From assembly GCF_021568855.1 (NCBI RefSeq), contig NZ_JAKGUG010000003.1, positions 264,712 to 328,711 on the forward strand: DNA of 64,000 nucleotides, given 5' to 3'. Made by a program: the position numbers and the translations under genes. This document shows positions 44,839-52,897 of this stretch, piece after piece. The notes beneath the pieces are model-generated. The model worked only from the letters and a program-made list of their open reading frames with translations, did not search any database and was not told the origin of the DNA. Each line of letters opens with the position of its first letter. Within the stretch, counting starts at the first letter, position 1. The stretch comes from Dethiosulfovibrio russensis (lineage in GTDB: Bacteria > Synergistota > Synergistia > Synergistales > Dethiosulfovibrionaceae).

Positions 44839-45408
44839 CTAAAAGTGAAGCGACTGGCTGTTCTTGAAGACTTTATAGCCCTCGTCGAAAGCCTTGCCGT
44901 TCATCTCCTCCGTCCCTTTGGGAACCCTGGAGAGGATGGCTTTCCTTATCGCTTCGGGTTCCGCCACCTTTTCAAGCTCGAGCACTCTGGCCACCATCCC
45001 GAGAGAGACCATGTTGGTGACAAGCTCTCGTCCGATGACGTCTCTCGCCGTCTTCACGATGGGAAGATGATAGATGTTGGCGTCCACCTCAGGTATGTCC
45101 TTGACGTAGAAATCGTCTATTATCAGCCGTCCTCCGGGCTTCGTATCCGCAGCGTACTTCTCGCAAGCCTGGGAAGTCAGGATGACCTGTAGATTAGGCT
45201 GAACCGGCATGGGGTAGTCTATAGGCTCGCTGGAGATAACCACCTCTGCCTTGGAGCTGCCTCCTCTGGCTTCGGGACCATAGCTCTGGGTCTGAACTGC
45301 GAACAGCCCGTCGGCGTAAAGAGAGACGGCCTCCCCGACCACGACCGATGCCAAGATGACGCCCTGTCCGCCGGAGCCGGCGAAACGAATTTCGAAACGA
45401 TCGCTCAT
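44839..45408 (-). CDS. korC: 2-oxoacid:ferredoxin oxidoreductase gamma subunit
   Basis: Gamma subunit of a four-subunit ferredoxin-linked oxidoreductase that oxidises 2-oxoacids to acyl-CoA. The N-terminal FAGSGGQGVILASVV and the QSYGPEARGG stretch are diagnostic. It has 189 residues. It follows korB with a one-base overlap. The order ferredoxin-alpha-beta-gamma matches 2-oxoglutarate (Kor) types; a branched-chain keto acid substrate is also possible. Confidence 0.9.
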   Translation of the reverse strand: MSDRFEIRFAGSGGQGVILASVVVGEAVSLYADGLFAVQTQSYGPEARGGSSKAEVVISSEPIDYPMPVQPNLQVILTSQACEKYAADTKPGGRLIIDDFYVKDIPEVDANIYHLPIVKTARDVIGRELVTNMVSLGMVARVLELEKVAEPEAIRKAILSRVPKGTEEMNGKAFDEGYKVFKNSQSLHF

Positions 45409-46226
45409 TAGCCTTCCCTCACTTTCTTGGTCATGGCAAGGTATTGTTCGGTGTACTCGGGAGCGGTCTTGTTGACGAACTCTCCTACGACTATCCTGCC
45501 GTAAAGCTCCTCCGGAGACATATCCTTTGCCTTTTCCTTGGTGACGGTGGCGGACTTGAGGAACTCTATGTTGGATATGGGAGTACGCCTGTTGTTCTTA
45601 CGGCCGAACTGGGTGTGACAGCTGGAGATTATCTCCACCACGGAGAATCCCTTGTGCTTTATGCCATCGACGATATACTTCTCCGCCTGCTTGGGGTTGG
45701 CGATGGTCGATCTTGCCACGAAAGTCGCTCCAGCTCCCTCGGCCAAACGACATAGATCGAAGGTGGGATCGACTGCACCGTAAGGAGCGGTGGTGGCCAA
45801 AGCTCCGCCGGGAGTGGTTGGAGATGCCTGTCCTCCGGTCATGCCGTATATGTTGTTGTTCATCACGATGGCCGTTATGTCGATGTTACGTCGGCAGGCG
45901 TGGATAAAATGGTTGCCTCCTATCGCGGAGCAGTCTCCGTCGCCCATTACGTCTATAACGGTCATCTCCGGTTTGACCATCTTGATACCTGTGGCGAATC
46001 CCAGAGAACGACCGTGGGTCGTGTGAAGGGTGCAGGCGTCGATGTAACCGGGCATACGGCTGGAGCATCCGATTCCGGAGGCGATGACCGTGTTGCTCTG
46101 GTCTTTCTTAAGGTCCACCAATGCCCGAAGCAGCGAGTGCATGATTATTCCGTGGCCGCATCCAGGGCACCACATATGGGGGAAAAACCGCGTTCTGAGC
46201 CAGCTGTATACTTCTTTCGAGGGCAT
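45408..46226 (-). CDS. korB: 2-oxoacid:ferredoxin oxidoreductase beta subunit
   Basis: Thiamine-diphosphate subunit. The motif DVMGDGDCSAIGGNHFIHACRR holds Mg-thiamine diphosphate, with NNNIYGMTGGQ following. CPGCGHG near the N-terminus and a second cysteine (IGCSS) are seen in the family. The 272-residue size is typical of short beta subunits without a separate cluster domain. It lies one base after korA. Confidence 0.92.
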   Translation of the reverse strand: MPSKEVYSWLRTRFFPHMWCPGCGHGIIMHSLLRALVDLKKDQSNTVIASGIGCSSRMPGYIDACTLHTTHGRSLGFATGIKMVKPEMTVIDVMGDGDCSAIGGNHFIHACRRNIDITAIVMNNNIYGMTGGQASPTTPGGALATTAPYGAVDPTFDLCRLAEGAGATFVARSTIANPKQAEKYIVDGIKHKGFSVVEIISSCHTQFGRKNNRRTPISNIEFLKSATVTKEKAKDMSPEELYGRIVVGEFVNKTAPEYTEQYLAMTKKVREG

Positions 46227-46227
46227 C

Positions 46228-47364
46228 TTATCTGACCTCCTGGGAGATTTTTTCGAGAATATCCTTGGGGTGGAACAGATCCCCGTTGACCAACTCCATG
46301 GGTACTACCCTGGATTTTCCGTGAACCGCACGCTCCACTTCCAATACCATCTGGCCGCAGTTCAGCTCGGGGACTATGATGGTCTTGACCTTTCGGGCTA
46401 GCTTCTCCAGCTCCTTATCGGGGAAGGGCCACAGGGTCACAGGACGGAAGTGTCCTACCTTCATTCCCCTGGCTCTGGCATCCTTGACGGCTCTGGAACT
46501 GGAACGGGCCACGCTGCCGTAAGAGACCACCAGGATATCGGCATCCTCTACGGACTCGGTATCGTAACGGACTATATCGTCTCTGAACCGGTCTATCTTT
46601 CTCATCAGACGGGTCATCTTCTTCTCTATCTCGTCGGCGTTATTGGTCGGGAAACCCCAATCGTTATGGGTAAGACCGGTGACGTGCCAACGATAGCCGT
46701 CGCCGAAGGACGCCATCGGAGGGATATCGTCCTCTGGGTCGGCTTTATACGGGACGAACTTGTCCATCTCCACGGTCGGCTTTTTCCTGCTCGAGATCCT
46801 GACGTCCTCGGGATCGGGAATCTCTATCTTCTCTCTCATATGACCGATCTCGGCGTCGCTCATTATCAGCACCGGCTGACGATATTTCTCGGCGGCGTTG
46901 AAGGCATCGATAGCCATGGTGTAGCACTCCTCCACCGAGGAAGGGGCATAGGCTATGGTGCCGTGATCCCCGTGGGTTCCCCAACGAGCCTGCATGACGT
47001 CCTGCTGTCCCGCCTTAGTGGGAAGTCCCGTGGAGGGGCCGCCTCTCATAACGTCGACTACGACTATCGGTATCTCCGCCTCGTAAGCAAGACCCAGGTT
47101 CTCCTGTTTAAGGGAAAAGCCAGGCCCGGAGGTCGCGGTAAGAGCTTTAGAACCGGCGATGGAAGCGCCAATGGTCGCTGCTATAGCGGAAATCTCGTCC
47201 TCCATCTGGATGAAACGACCGTCCAGTTTGGGAAGTTCTTCCGCCATCTTTTCAGCTATCTCGGTGGAGGGGGTTATGGGATAACCGCCGAAGAAACGAC
47301 AGCCGGCAGCCAAGGCCCCCATAGCCAAAGCCTCGTTACCCTGCCAAAACGCTACTTTACCCAT
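46228..47364 (-). CDS. korA: 2-oxoacid:ferredoxin oxidoreductase alpha subunit
   Basis: Alpha subunit carrying the pyrimidine and CoA-transfer domains. GYPITPSTEIAE opens the fold, with TSGPGFSLKQENLGLAYEAEIP and RGGPSTGLPTKAGQQD typical of 2-oxoglutarate/2-oxoacid synthases. It has 378 residues. It overlaps korD by 8 bases. Together with korB, korC and korD it would feed amino-acid carbon into acyl-CoA and reduced ferredoxin. Confidence 0.92.
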   Translation of the reverse strand: MGKVAFWQGNEALAMGALAAGCRFFGGYPITPSTEIAEKMAEELPKLDGRFIQMEDEISAIAATIGASIAGSKALTATSGPGFSLKQENLGLAYEAEIPIVVVDVMRGGPSTGLPTKAGQQDVMQARWGTHGDHGTIAYAPSSVEECYTMAIDAFNAAEKYRQPVLIMSDAEIGHMREKIEIPDPEDVRISSRKKPTVEMDKFVPYKADPEDDIPPMASFGDGYRWHVTGLTHNDWGFPTNNADEIEKKMTRLMRKIDRFRDDIVRYDTESVEDADILVVSYGSVARSSSRAVKDARARGMKVGHFRPVTLWPFPDKELEKLARKVKTIIVPELNCGQMVLEVERAVHGKSRVVPMELVNGDLFHPKDILEKISQEVR

Positions 47365-47566
47365 TTTTTTCCGCCTCCCTAATCGTTATAGCCAAGTCGG
47401 GACAGATATTCTCGCACTGGCGACACCCTATGCACTTTTCGGGCTCGAAAGGCTCGGCTTTTTGCCTGTCGTCGATGCCGAGGACCTTCTTAGGACAGAT
47501 CTCCACACAGAGTGAACATCCTTTGCACCAGGTCTTGTTGATGATTACCTCAAACTTCTTCGCCAA
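47357..47566 (-). CDS. korD: Two-cluster [4Fe-4S] ferredoxin, oxidoreductase delta subunit
   Basis: Electron-carrying subunit. Two cysteine motifs, CKGCSLCVEICP and CIGCRQCENICP, hold two [4Fe-4S] clusters. I chose the TTG at 47566 because GGAGGTGA lies 6 bases upstream; this gives 69 residues beginning MAKKFEVIINKTWC. A longer open frame reaches 47641 but has no good start site. Confidence 0.9.
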   Translation of the reverse strand: MAKKFEVIINKTWCKGCSLCVEICPKKVLGIDDRQKAEPFEPEKCIGCRQCENICPDLAITIREAEKNG

Positions 47567-47588
47567 AAAATTCACCTCCAAAGGTTTT

Positions 47589-47607
47589 CCGTTCCCCCCA
47601 GGAACGG
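47589..47607 (-). promoter_or_regulatory. Hairpin between tsaB and korD
   Basis: CCGTTCC and GGAACGG form a perfect 7-bp stem with a 5-base loop, about 12 bases before the korD ribosome-binding site. It lacks a T run on the minus strand, so it is more likely an mRNA-stability or processing element than a terminator. Confidence 0.4.
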
Positions 47608-47624
47608 TTGGTGCACATGTAAAT

Positions 47625-48293
47625 TTATCTTGAAAAACCACCTATGCCGGGGTCTCTATGGTATCTAGCCTTTACGGCCTCAGGGTCTACCGCATAGTCC
47701 TTGCGGTGCCAAGCCGTCAAAGCCGTGGCGATACCACCGATCCTCGGAATAAGGTTTATGGAACCACCATATTGCATATCTCGACATGTACGGTCTTCCG
47801 TCACCACGATCTTGGGAAAACCGTCTAAATCGTTCAAGGCCAACGATAGATCGGATAAAGATCTCTCTTTTTCGGCCATGATTTCCTCGAATCCGTCGTC
47901 GGCTAGATAAAAAGCGGCGGAATAGACCGCGTCTCTGCCAGCCCTTATGCAGGGTACGATCAGATCCCCGACGATAGGGTTAGCCCCCCGAGCCAGGGCT
48001 TCGAGGGAGCTTATCGGTATAACCGGGAGCCCCAGCCCCTTGGCGAGAGAGACACCATATGCAACGGCTATGCGTATTCCGGTAAAATACCCGGGACCTA
48101 CCGTAATCGATATCGCATCTATATCTTGCAAGGACATCCCGGAAAAAGAGAGGAGTGAATCCACGACAGACGGAAGGCGGGCTGCCTGTGACCTTCCGAG
48201 ATCCACATTGATCTCGGAAACCGGGATTCCCTCGGAGACGATTCCCCCACAGGTCCAGCGATTACAACAGTCCAGGGCCAGAATTCTATCCAT
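47625..48293 (-). CDS. tsaB: tRNA threonylcarbamoyladenosine biosynthesis protein TsaB
   Basis: Partner of TsaD in making t6A at position 37 of ANN-decoding tRNAs. It is an ASKHA-fold protein of 222 residues, beginning ILALDCCNRW, with SITVGPGYFTGIRIAVAYG as the family signature. It is non-catalytic. It lies after tsaE with 3 bases between; tsaD itself is not in the window. Confidence 0.93.
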   Translation of the reverse strand: MDRILALDCCNRWTCGGIVSEGIPVSEINVDLGRSQAARLPSVVDSLLSFSGMSLQDIDAISITVGPGYFTGIRIAVAYGVSLAKGLGLPVIPISSLEALARGANPIVGDLIVPCIRAGRDAVYSAAFYLADDGFEEIMAEKERSLSDLSLALNDLDGFPKIVVTEDRTCRDMQYGGSINLIPRIGGIATALTAWHRKDYAVDPEAVKARYHRDPGIGGFSR

Positions 48294-48296
48294 GTA

Positions 48297-48770
48297 TCAA
48301 GGCCTCCAATTCTCTAAGTCCAAGGAATCACAAATATCTCGACTGACATCGTCCAGAGGATGGACCTCTATGGTTCTGAGGAAAGCATCGTTCTCGTTTC
48401 CTTTGAACAAGACGGAAAAACCCTCCAGCTTAGGAACGGAGGTCAACCTATCGGGCCATTCGATCACGACAACCCAACCATCGTCGCTGTATTCGTCCAA
48501 TCCCAACTCCCTGAAATCGACTTTTTTCAGACGATAGAGGTCGGCATGAGCTACTGGGATGGTCGAATAATACTCGTTAACCAAGGTAAAAGAAGGGCTT
48601 CTCACTTCCCTCCATTCAAGTGCTTTGAGCATCCCTCTGACAAAGGTAGTCTTTCCCATACCCAGAGTACCGTTCAACAGGATTATCGATCCCGGAGTCA
48701 GGACTTTCGCGAAGGCGGCACCGAAAGACTCGGTCTCTTCCGACGACGTAGTTGTAATCGAAAAAGTCAT
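48297..48770 (-). CDS. tsaE: tRNA t6A biosynthesis ATPase TsaE
   Basis: P-loop protein that drives the TsaBDE complex. Walker A GTLGMGKTT is near residue 36, followed by SPSFTLVNEY and the late VIEWPDRL motif. The ATG at 48770 overlaps the stop of the preceding small gene (ATGA) and is preferred over a GTG three codons earlier. About 157 residues. Confidence 0.94.
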   Translation of the reverse strand: MTFSITTTSSEETESFGAAFAKVLTPGSIILLNGTLGMGKTTFVRGMLKALEWREVRSPSFTLVNEYYSTIPVAHADLYRLKKVDFRELGLDEYSDDGWVVVIEWPDRLTSVPKLEGFSVLFKGNENDAFLRTIEVHPLDDVSRDICDSLDLENWRP

Positions 48771-49000
48771 TTTTTCCACCTTTTCATCAATACGAGAAAG
48801 ATGACCCCCATGGCGAAAAACATCGCTATGGCAGGCAGTAGGACCTTGGAGACGGAGGCCTCCGGACGATAAAACTTGACTCCCCCTATCATAGCCAAGG
48901 CAAACAACAGGGATAAAGCCGATATCCCCAGACCTCTACGCTGTATTTTCTTTGTTTTAAGCAGCTCTTTATCCCAATCGACCGGCTCTCTTCCTCTCAT
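48767..49000 (-). CDS. Small two-helix membrane protein, unknown function
   Basis: I do not recognise this 77-residue protein. A charged N-terminal part (about residues 1-22) is followed by two membrane segments (about 24-41 and 53-71) and a short basic tail, predicting both ends inside. It is embedded in an operon, overlapping nnr by 4 bases upstream and tsaE by 4 downstream, which supports real expression. Confidence 0.7.
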   Translation of the reverse strand: MRGREPVDWDKELLKTKKIQRRGLGISALSLLFALAMIGGVKFYRPEASVSKVLLPAIAMFFAMGVIFLVLMKRWKK

Positions 49001-50508
49001 AGAACCTCTCCCATCACCGATGGAATCTCGTCGGCTATCTCTGAAGCTCTTAGTCCATCCACGCTTTTCTCAGAGAGATTTTCTCCGGAAACTCCATGGA
49101 TCCACGAGGCAATGGCTCCAGCCTCCATGGAAGAGAGACCTCTAGCCCACATCGCTCCGACCAACCCTGAGAGAACGTCTCCCGAACCCGGAATGGACAG
49201 GGCCTGGTTACCCGAGGATATGACAGAACGCCTCCGACCATCGCTTATCAATGTCCCATACCCCTTCAACAGACAGAGGCCGTATTTTTCCCCTAGCTCG
49301 GTCGCTGCGGACAACCTCCGGGAAGCCACATCGGATGGAGTCCAACCTAAAAGCCTAGCGGCCTCTCCCTCGTGGGGGGTTATCAATAGGTTTTCCCGAC
49401 GATCCTTTCGAGAAGCCAAGAAGAAAAGCCCGTCTCCGTCTACGACGGTTTTATAGCCTCCATACCCCCAAAAGCAGGAAAAGATCTCCTCGGAAAGGCC
49501 GTTCCTGTCCAGACCAGGCCCCACCACGGCAACGGAACATCTCTCTCTCCATCTGTCGAGAATAACGCTCAGCTCGTCGGAAGAGTTCATCGGCTCGAAA
49601 ATGACCTCCGGGATGGAGGAAATATAGGGTCTTACGATCTTTGGAGCCGCTAAGACGCAGAGCCCTGCGCCTCCTCTGAGAGCCCCCATGGAGGCCAAAG
49701 CTGCAGCTCCTGGATATCTGAGAGACCCGGCGACTATCAACACGCCTCCGCGGCTTCCCTTGTGGGCGTCCAGACGGGTAGAAGGGTATCTCTCCTCTAC
49801 CCACCGTCTGTCTATCAGGTCCATAGACAGCTCTTCGTCGTCTCTGATGATGACGTCGCCGTCCACGCCTATATGAGCTATAACGAGATCCCCCGAATAA
49901 AGTCGCCCTGGGGAAACGAAATGGCCGATCTTTCCGGCAATCATGGTCACCGTCACGTCTGCCTTTATCGCCTCTCCGAGAACGGTACCGTCGCTCAGGT
50001 CGACACCTGACGGGCCGTCTATAGCTAAGATCTGTCTAGCCTTTCGGGCAGAGCATACGGCACGGAGGACCTCCCCTCTGGGAGCTCCCTTTGCACCGGT
50101 ACCGAGCAATGCGTCGACTACCAGGGAAGCTCGACCGACCGAGTCAGCCAATTCCGGATCGGAAAGATCCTCTGTTTTTACACACGGTATGTGAAGTTTG
50201 GTCAGGATGGAATAGTTTGCAAAAGCGGCACCGGACAGACGGGACTCGTCCCCTGAAAGAAAGACGGAGACACGTCGGCCCATTCTGGCAAGATGCCTGG
50301 CCACTACGAATCCGTCGCCTCCATTGCTTCCGGTACCTGCCAATACGGCCACATCGTCCCCGACTGCGGACATGGATGCTGCCATATCGGCACATGCGAT
50401 ACCGGCGTTTTCCATGAGTATCTCAGATGGTATGCCCAGATGATCCATGGCGTACCTATCTGCGGACTGTATGACCTCAGAAGGATAAATCTTATTTAAG
50501 GTTTTCAT
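48997..50508 (-). CDS. nnr: Bifunctional NAD(P)H-hydrate epimerase / ADP-dependent dehydratase
   Basis: Repairs hydrated NAD(P)H. The N-terminal epimerase domain (about residues 1-215, with AGTGSNGGDGFVVARHL) is fused to a ribokinase-like dehydratase domain (about 225-500, with SIPGSGDVLSG and TPHEGEAARLLG). The ATG at 50508 is preferred over a longer frame reaching 50535. It overlaps acpS by 17 bases. About 503 residues, normal for the fused form. Confidence 0.95.
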   Translation of the reverse strand: MKTLNKIYPSEVIQSADRYAMDHLGIPSEILMENAGIACADMAASMSAVGDDVAVLAGTGSNGGDGFVVARHLARMGRRVSVFLSGDESRLSGAAFANYSILTKLHIPCVKTEDLSDPELADSVGRASLVVDALLGTGAKGAPRGEVLRAVCSARKARQILAIDGPSGVDLSDGTVLGEAIKADVTVTMIAGKIGHFVSPGRLYSGDLVIAHIGVDGDVIIRDDEELSMDLIDRRWVEERYPSTRLDAHKGSRGGVLIVAGSLRYPGAAALASMGALRGGAGLCVLAAPKIVRPYISSIPEVIFEPMNSSDELSVILDRWRERCSVAVVGPGLDRNGLSEEIFSCFWGYGGYKTVVDGDGLFFLASRKDRRENLLITPHEGEAARLLGWTPSDVASRRLSAATELGEKYGLCLLKGYGTLISDGRRRSVISSGNQALSIPGSGDVLSGLVGAMWARGLSSMEAGAIASWIHGVSGENLSEKSVDGLRASEIADEIPSVMGEVL

Positions 50509-50881
50509 GGTATGGCCCCTCCTCCATAACCACAAAAGCTAATGCGTAGTCGCCGTCATGGCTCAACGAAAGATGAAAACGATTCTTTCCCAAATCTTGT
50601 CCGATTTTCGGAGGAAGTCCGTCCAACCTGATGAAAGGTCCTTTCTCCGTTCGAGAAACACAAACTCCTTGAAAGACCACCTTAGCTAGATGAACTCCGG
50701 AAGCCTTGGAGAATGCCTCTCTGGCAGCGAAAGAAGCAGCCAAATGTCTGGCAGGAACCGGACGGGACATGGCATAGTTTATTTCCTCAGGAGAGAAGAC
50801 CCTCTTGAGAAAACGATCGTTTTTTATACACTTCGCCAGTCGAGATACTCGACAGAGATCGACGCCTATACCGAGAACCAT
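50492..50881 (-). CDS. acpS: Holo-acyl-carrier-protein synthase
   Basis: Transfers 4'-phosphopantetheine from CoA to acyl carrier protein. The motif GIGVDLCRVSR and the FAAREAFSKASG stretch are diagnostic; the late HLSLSHDGDYA is also typical. The ATG at 50881, preceded by a purine-rich GGGGAGGGG, gives 129 residues; the open frame extends far upstream but without family similarity. It is the first gene of its operon. Confidence 0.96.
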   Translation of the reverse strand: MVLGIGVDLCRVSRLAKCIKNDRFLKRVFSPEEINYAMSRPVPARHLAASFAAREAFSKASGVHLAKVVFQGVCVSRTEKGPFIRLDGLPPKIGQDLGKNRFHLSLSHDGDYALAFVVMEEGPYHENLK

Positions 50882-50908
50882 AAATTCCCCTCCCCCGTAC
50901 AGAACAAT

Positions 50909-50936
50909 ACTATACTCTATTTTTGAGAAATCACAA
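50909..50936 (-). promoter_or_regulatory. Promoter of the acpS-nnr-tsaE-tsaB-kor operon
   Basis: On the minus strand TTGTGA (50931-50936) and TATAGT (50909-50914) have a 16-base spacer. It lies 28 bases before the acpS start. Confidence 0.65.
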
Positions 50937-51053
50937 TTCCCCCGAAGAAAAAAGATGTAAAAACAGATCTTCTGGAGAAGTATCTTTATGGATAACCATG
51001 CTTTTCTATAATCAAACAATACTCGCATAAATAAATTCACTGTTTAAAGTCAC

Positions 51054-51082
51054 AAAAAAAGCTCCGACCGTAGTCGAAGCTT
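51054..51082 (-). terminator. Terminator after tRNA-Val
   Basis: A 10-bp stem with one mismatch (AAGCT-CGAC with its complement, loop about TACG) is followed by seven T on the minus strand (A run 51054-51060). It separates tRNA-Val from acpS. Confidence 0.85.
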
Positions 51083-51093
51083 TTACCTCTTAA

Positions 51094-51168
51094 TGGTGGG
51101 TGGTAGAGGAATCGAACCTCTGACCTCTTCCGCGTCAAGGAAGCGTTCTACCCCTGAACTAACCACCC
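51094..51168 (-). tRNA. tRNA-Val (anticodon GAC)
   Basis: Complete cloverleaf on the minus strand: acceptor GGGTGGT with ACCACCC, anticodon loop TTGACGC giving GAC, T loop GGTTCGATTCC, encoded CCA. 75 bases. Confidence 0.95.
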
Positions 51169-51182
51169 GCCAACGCCAGAGA

Positions 51183-51211
51183 ATTTTACATGGGATAGAG
51201 CTTCTTGTCAA
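51183..51211 (-). promoter_or_regulatory. Promoter of tRNA-Val
   Basis: TTGACA (51206-51211) and TAAAAT (51183-51188) with a 17-base spacer, 15 bases before the tRNA. It lies in the short gap after proC. Confidence 0.88.
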
Positions 51212-51245
51212 TCTCCGATCTCCACTACTCCGGCATAAAGAGCTT

Positions 51246-52067
51246 CTAGCTACTCGATAGCTTTTCCCTCAAAGCACGAGATCCGGAACGTCCCTTCTCG
51301 CTGGCAGTGACGACCGCCTCGATAATAGACGTCCTAAGACCACCGGATTCGAGAACTCTCAAGGCATCTATGGTCGTACCAGCGGGAGTGCAGACCCTGT
51401 CTTTATAAGCCGCAGGGTGTTCCCCTCCCCTCAGGGCAAGCTCGGCGGATCCTATCAGGGTCATCGCCGCGGCCTCGAAGGAGACATCCGCTTTCAGACC
51501 GGAGGCCAGTCCGCCCTGAATGAAGGACTCCAGGATAGTGAAGACATAGGCCGGACCGGAACCGGATATTCCGGTAATGCCGTCCAGGTCGCCTTCGGAG
51601 ACTTCCCTAGCCAGCCCGATACAGGATAAAACCTCGCTAAGAAACTTTTTGTCTTTTTCGGTAACCTCAGTCGATAGGCTATATCCGGTGAAAGCCTTGC
51701 ATACCGACGCACATATATTGGTCATGGCCCTAGTCCAACGGGCATCGGAAGCGCTCTTCTTCAAAAGTTCCAAATCCACGCAGGCCGCCAGAGAACAACA
51801 GAGTTTTCCTGAGAGTTTGTCGGAGTTGCTCTCTATCACCGACAAAACGAGATGGGGCTTCAAGGCCCAGAATACAATTTCACCGTACGCCAAGGCCTCG
51901 TCCATTTCATCGGCTACGGAGATGCCTTTGTCCCCCATGTCCAGACGTCTTTCGGCGCTAGTATCGTAGACCATGACGTCCTGCCCCTTAAGGTAGAGTC
52001 CCTCGGCGACGGCACCTCCTAGAGCACCGGCTCCGACTACAGCGATTTTACGTCTCACATCGTTCAA
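51246..52067 (-). CDS. proC: Pyrroline-5-carboxylate reductase
   Basis: Last step of proline synthesis. The Rossmann start is KIAVVGAGALGGAVAEGL, and GISGSGPAYVFTILE and PAGTTIDALRVLE are family signatures. The frame is open to an ATG at 52118, but that would overlap rlmB by 31 bases. A TTG at 52067 has GAGAGGAG 9 bases upstream and gives the normal length of about 273 residues, so I chose it. The ATG start remains possible. Confidence 0.94.
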   Translation of the reverse strand: MNDVRRKIAVVGAGALGGAVAEGLYLKGQDVMVYDTSAERRLDMGDKGISVADEMDEALAYGEIVFWALKPHLVLSVIESNSDKLSGKLCCSLAACVDLELLKKSASDARWTRAMTNICASVCKAFTGYSLSTEVTEKDKKFLSEVLSCIGLAREVSEGDLDGITGISGSGPAYVFTILESFIQGGLASGLKADVSFEAAAMTLIGSAELALRGGEHPAAYKDRVCTPAGTTIDALRVLESGGLRTSIIEAVVTASEKGRSGSRALREKLSSS

Positions 52068-52087
52068 CCTGGACAGCTCCTCTCGTT

Positions 52088-52897
52088 CTATTCCATCAAT
52101 GGGTTTAATCTGCGCCATTCAAACATACCCAAAGCCGCAGCGACGCTGGCGTTCAGAGACCCAGTCTCTCCGACCATGGGAATTCTGCGAAGATCGTCGC
52201 ATCTCTCCGAAGAAAGCCTGGACAGCCCCTCCCCCTCTGAACCCACCACAAGCACAAGTTTATCGGGTAGGGAAGTGCACCATATATCTCGAGATGCCTC
52301 ATGGTCCAAACCGACCACCCAATATCCTTCTTTCTTGAGGATTTCCATAGAGCGGACCAAATTGGTCACCTCATACAGAGGAACCCTGAAAGCCGCGCCA
52401 GCGCTGGTTTTTATCACGGTTCCCGTTACGCCTACCGATCTTCTGGAGGGGTATATCACCCCGAGTGCCCCTACAGCCTCAGCCGTTCTTATCATCGCTC
52501 CGAAATTATGAGGATCCTTCACATGATCCATGGCCAACAAAAGCGAAGGGCCTTTCTCCGGTGAGAACTGTGAGAGATCCCTCGGCTTCGGCAAATCTAT
52601 ATTCGCCACTATGCCCTGGTGTTTTTCTCCTCCGGTGATCTCGTCCAGATAGGATCCGTTGGCCTCTGTCACCTCCACTGCACTCCTGCCGGCCAACCGC
52701 AACAGGTCGTCCCGGAATGAGATCTGGATACCTGTGGCCATATATATCTTTTTACAGGCTGAGGGAACCGTCTCAAGCATCGATATTACGGCGTTTCTTC
52801 CCCAGCATAGATCCTTATCTTCTGAACGACGGGAGCTCGTGGTTCTCCCTTTGGAACGATCCGATCGGACTTTTCTTTTCTCCTTCAGGTCAGCCAT
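52088..52897 (-). CDS. rlmB: SpoU-family RNA 2'-O-methyltransferase (RlmB/TrmH type)
   Basis: Knotted methyltransferase that in E. coli RlmB methylates G2251 of 23S rRNA. An N-terminal L30-like substrate domain (about residues 30-100) is followed by the SPOUT domain with AMDHVKDPHNFGAMIRTAEAVG, LVVGSEGEGLSRL and GSLNASVAAALG. 269 residues. It overlaps uvrA by 13 bases. The exact RNA target is inferred from the family only. Confidence 0.9.
   Translation of the reverse strand: MADLKEKRKVRSDRSKGRTTSSRRSEDKDLCWGRNAVISMLETVPSACKKIYMATGIQISFRDDLLRLAGRSAVEVTEANGSYLDEITGGEKHQGIVANIDLPKPRDLSQFSPEKGPSLLLAMDHVKDPHNFGAMIRTAEAVGALGVIYPSRRSVGVTGTVIKTSAGAAFRVPLYEVTNLVRSMEILKKEGYWVVGLDHEASRDIWCTSLPDKLVLVVGSEGEGLSRLSSERCDDLRRIPMVGETGSLNASVAAALGMFEWRRLNPLME

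Noticed and set aside
50882..51040. Longer N-terminus for AcpS
   Set aside because: The extra 53 residues match no AcpS and cross the promoter region. The start at 50881 gives the normal size.
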